The notes below the pieces were generated by a model that searched no databases, had not been told where the DNA came from, and saw only the letters and a program-made list of their open reading frames with translations. Made by a program: the position numbers and the translations under genes. A DNA stretch of 14,172 nt from Peptostreptococcaceae bacterium (GTDB lineage: Bacteria > Bacillota_A > Clostridia > Peptostreptococcales > Anaerovoracaceae): the NCBI GenBank assembly GCA_016650135.1, contig JAENWH010000021.1, positions 1-14,172 on the forward strand. Direction: 5' to 3'. Positions 12,757-14,172 of the stretch are shown piece after piece (positions within the stretch are counted from its first letter, which is position 1; each line of letters begins with the position of its first letter).

Positions 12757-12990
12757 TTACTGTTTTTTCTTTTGTATTGGAATCATATTTCGAAAAAAAA
12801 TATCTGTAGCGGTTTGATTTTCTAAGTCTAAAATTGTGAACAATCTTTGCACTTCAGATACAATGAAATCACTCTTTCCGTTTAGCTTTTTATAAAGTGC
12901 AGATTCACTTATTCCTATCAACTTCGCAACTTCTTTTTTCTTTAATCCTTTTCGTAAAACAGCAACTTCAAATTCTACTTTATTAACCAT
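12757..12990 (-). CDS. Small XRE-type helix-turn-helix regulator
   Basis: A 77-aa DNA-binding protein of phage Cro/CI type. The HTH is KEVAKLIGISESALYKKLNGKSDF (residues 19-42), followed by a helical dimerisation tail and a basic end. ATG 12990 has AAGGAG about 10 bases upstream. It follows an inverted repeat CTGTAA-13-TTACAG (13017-13041) in its leader, likely its own operator. It is in the minus-strand operon with a ribbon-helix-helix protein, so the operon carries two DNA-binding proteins. Confidence 0.8.
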   Translation of the reverse strand: MVNKVEFEVAVLRKGLKKKEVAKLIGISESALYKKLNGKSDFIVSEVQRLFTILDLENQTATDIFFRNMIPIQKKKQ

Positions 12991-13005
12991 AGCTTAGTCT
13001 CCTTA

Positions 13006-13041
13006 TTTACAATTGCCTGTAAACGGATATAATGATTACAG
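13006..13041. promoter_or_regulatory. Inverted-repeat operator and possible promoter upstream of the XRE gene
   Basis: CTGTAA (13017-13022) and TTACAG (13036-13041) form an inverted repeat. On the plus strand TTTACA (13006-13011), a 16-base spacer and TATAAT (13028-13033) would make a good promoter directed against the minus-strand genes at 13100-13502, overlapped by the operator. Whether the minus strand also has a promoter here is unclear. Confidence 0.4.
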
Positions 13042-13099
13042 ACCTTCCTTTGGTGGGCGGTTGATTTAGGACGTTGTTTTGCTTGCCAGCGGCACCGTT

Positions 13100-13273
13100 C
13101 TATTTTTTATTTTTGGCCTTTTCATAAACCAACTCGACTCCTTGCCTAATTACATCCGCCTTATTCAATCCCGTCAATTCACAGCACTCTTCCAGATGTG
13201 ACAATTCCTTATCTGTGAGCCGGATCCTGTATTGGTTATTTTTTGTTATTTCTAATTTTGGTCTCGGTGACAT
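13100..13273 (-). CDS. Ribbon-helix-helix (CopG/Arc-like) DNA-binding protein
   Basis: A 57-aa protein with the RHH layout: a basic N-terminus (MSPRPKLEITK), a strand NQYRIRLTD (DNA-contacting), helix KELSHLEECCELTG, a turn at LNKADVIRQ and a second helix GVELVYEKAK. Such dimeric repressors control plasmid copy number, partition or transfer, or act as antitoxins. Start at ATG 13273, with AAAGGAG 8-9 bases upstream; an ATG at 13291 lies before that site. The two exact 17-bp repeats in the promoter of its operon (13525-13569) are the likely binding sites. No partner ATPase (ParA) or toxin is adjacent. Confidence 0.75.
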   Translation of the reverse strand: MSPRPKLEITKNNQYRIRLTDKELSHLEECCELTGLNKADVIRQGVELVYEKAKNKK

Positions 13274-13313
13274 ATTAATTGCTCCTTTCATTTTTTATTG
13301 ACTATCTCTTTAT

Positions 13314-13502
13314 TTAATCAATTTGTATTATTATCTTGTCAATTTTCCCTTGATAGTCCGCAGCTTCTTTAACGGTAATTAAGTCTAATGCTTTAGAAAG
13401 AACAATTTGCCCCTCGGCGTAACTTTTATTTGATTGAAAATTAAACATATTATAAGTCATAATGCTTTTTTCAATATGTTTTTTTGCTATTTCTGTATTC
13501 AC
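13314..13502 (-). CDS. Small helical hypothetical protein, GTG start
   Basis: A 62-aa frame, first gene after the tandem-repeat promoter. GTG 13502 is preceded by GGGAG with 8-9 base spacing, and no other start fits as well. The chain is helical and contains TYNMFNFQSNKSYAEGQIVL in the middle and ends IDKIIIQID. I do not recognise it. Cotranscription with the RHH gene 40 bases downstream suggests they work together, for example as a regulated pair. Confidence 0.6.
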   Translation of the reverse strand: MNTEIAKKHIEKSIMTYNMFNFQSNKSYAEGQIVLSKALDLITVKEAADYQGKIDKIIIQID

Positions 13503-13524
13503 TTTAATCTCCCTTCTTTTCTTT

Positions 13525-13572
13525 TTGGCTATCCAATAAGTATAATATATACTTGGCTATCCAATAAGTCAA
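13525..13572 (-). promoter_or_regulatory. Promoter with two 17-bp direct-repeat operators
   Basis: TTGGCTATCCAATAAGT occurs at 13525-13541 and 13553-13569, a 28-bp period. On the minus strand TTGACT (13572-13567), a 17-base spacer and TATATT (13549-13544) form a good promoter: one repeat covers the spacer and -35 edge and the other lies over the start site. This is a typical arrangement for repression by a small dimeric protein, most simply the RHH product of the operon. Confidence 0.7.
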
Positions 13573-13759
13573 TACCCATTTATTAATATTTTTATTTTAG
13601 TATAAAAAGTTATATATAATACCCTTAAGCAATATAATAATATATAAAAATTACTTAGATAACCCAGCCTTATTCTTTTTTTCTTTTTTATTACCTTTCA
13701 TCTCTATTGAAAAATATCTTAAAATTAAAAGATAAGGCTGTTTTATAATTAGATACAGT

Positions 13760-13816
13760 ATGAATCATCCGGGTCTACTGGTCGCGATCTGTGTCTTCTG
13801 TCTGATATCGGACTGA
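13760..13816 (+). other. Possible 18-aa hydrophobic peptide ORF
   Basis: ATG to TGA encoding MNHPGLLVAICVFCLISD, a membrane-like core without a ribosome binding site upstream. Its stop overlaps the AAGGAG (13816-13821) that precedes a GTG at 13830. It might be a tiny type I toxin-like peptide, but the lack of a translation signal makes it weak. Confidence 0.2.
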
Positions 13817-13825
13817 AGGAGTTTT

Positions 13826-13862
13826 AAGAGTGGATCCTGGCATGTTTGCTGGCTCCACTCTT
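13826..13862 (+). terminator. Plus-strand terminator in the origin-proximal region
   Basis: AAGAGTGGA (13826-13834) pairs with TCCACTCTT (13854-13862), followed by TTACATTTTTT. No normal plus-strand gene lies upstream for 1.8 kb, so it should end a short RNA starting nearby (TATAAT at 13744-13749) or a long antisense transcript. Confidence 0.6.
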
Positions 13863-14014
13863 TTACATTTTTTATATAGCAGGACACTTATATCAAGCTT
13901 ATATAAAAAGTCGCTTAAAACTTAAATCAGGCGGTCACTTTTGGCTTATTTTCAACGGTTTCAAACACACAACAACAACATATCATCAACGCAACGCCAT
14001 TGAAATATTAGTAA

Positions 14015-14046
14015 ATCAAATCCGACATTGCAATGTCGGATTTGAT
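14015..14046. repeat. Perfect 32-bp palindrome at the circle junction
   Basis: ATCAAATCCGACATTG (14015-14030) is followed immediately by its exact reverse complement (14031-14046), with no loop. It is not followed by a T-run, so it is not a terminator. It sits one base from where the terminal repeat begins, between the plus-strand terminator and the iteron region. Resolution site, nick site, telomere-resolution-like site or assembly artefact are all possible. Confidence 0.8.
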
Positions 14047-14172
14047 GTGTTCCGTAAATCGTGATTTTGGGAATAGTTAATATATTTTATTGAAATATCA
14101 ACGTTTGGAAGGTCTGCCAATTATTCAATTAAATCCTCCAGCTGCCGAAAAACTATATCTTGTATGTATCCA
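14032..14172. repeat. Terminal direct repeat, right copy
   Basis: Identical to bases 1-141. On a circular map these bases count only once. Confidence 0.93.

Larger units (their letters stand above)
13573..14014. other. Non-coding region with hairpins
   Basis: No supportable normal-size gene. It holds an AT-rich stretch (13573-13660), a long-range stem CAGCCTTAT (13665-13673) with ATAAGGCTG (13732-13740) closing a pyrimidine- then purine-rich loop and followed by TTTTA, a near-palindrome GTCTGATATCGGAC (13799-13812), a terminator and an inverted iteron-like box (13950-13961). Joined to 1-739 on the circle it makes about 1.27 kb of non-coding DNA, enough for a double-strand and a single-strand origin. 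Confidence 0.5.

Noticed and set aside
13846..14064. 72-codon plus-strand frame running into the terminal repeat
   Set aside because: Its start lies inside the terminator hairpin, it has no ribosome binding site, and it reads through the 32-bp palindrome; composition is not protein-like.
1..14172. CRISPR array, integrase, relaxase or insertion sequence
   Set aside because: No regularly spaced repeat-spacer pattern was seen, and no translated frame resembles a recombinase, relaxase, transposase or Cas protein.

Overview
The window is one complete, AT-rich extrachromosomal element rather than a piece of a chromosome. Its first 141 bases are repeated exactly as its last 141 bases, so the molecule closes into a circle of about 14,031 bp. 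The low GC content, strong AGGAGG-type ribosome binding sites and protein families (Rep_3 initiator, large PemK/MazF-like protein, Clostridia-type HUH Rep, RinA/ArpU-like phage regulators) point to a Bacillota host, most likely a clostridium. All clear genes use the standard genetic code.

Layout, left to right. (1) 1-739: non-coding origin region with CGTTG iterons and an autoregulated promoter. (2) 740-2264: plasmid maintenance, with a Rep_3 initiator, a HTH/coiled-coil protein and a small ORF. (3) 2262-4242, minus strand: a small RNA with its own promoter and terminator, a PemK/MazF-like protein with a coiled-coil insertion, and an XRE repressor. (4) 4398-6663, plus strand, divergent from the repressor: a small HTH protein, a Cys-rich protein, an intact HUH rolling-circle Rep, a second Rep homologue that has lost its catalytic residues, and a RinA-like phage regulator. 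(5) 6764-11388: a cold-shock protein followed by phage structural genes in normal phage order: putative scaffold, HK97-fold major capsid protein, a 770-bp scarred interval with remnants of connector/tail genes, tail assembly chaperone and a short tape measure protein. (6) 11575-11934: a second sigma/RinA-like regulator. (7) 13502-12080, minus strand: small genes (RHH, XRE, hypotheticals), two of them broken by single in-frame stops, ending at a strong terminator. (8) 13503-14031: non-coding, with hairpins, tandem operators and a perfect 32-bp palindrome near the circle junction.

Reading of the whole: the element replicates as a plasmid, but carries only those virion genes that normally fix head size (scaffold and capsid protein) and tail length (chaperone and tape measure). 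It has no recognisable terminase, portal, connectors, tail tube, baseplate, lysis genes, integrase or relaxase. The simplest inference is a plasmid-borne phage satellite that remodels the particles of a helper phage. A defective phage-plasmid in decay is the main alternative.
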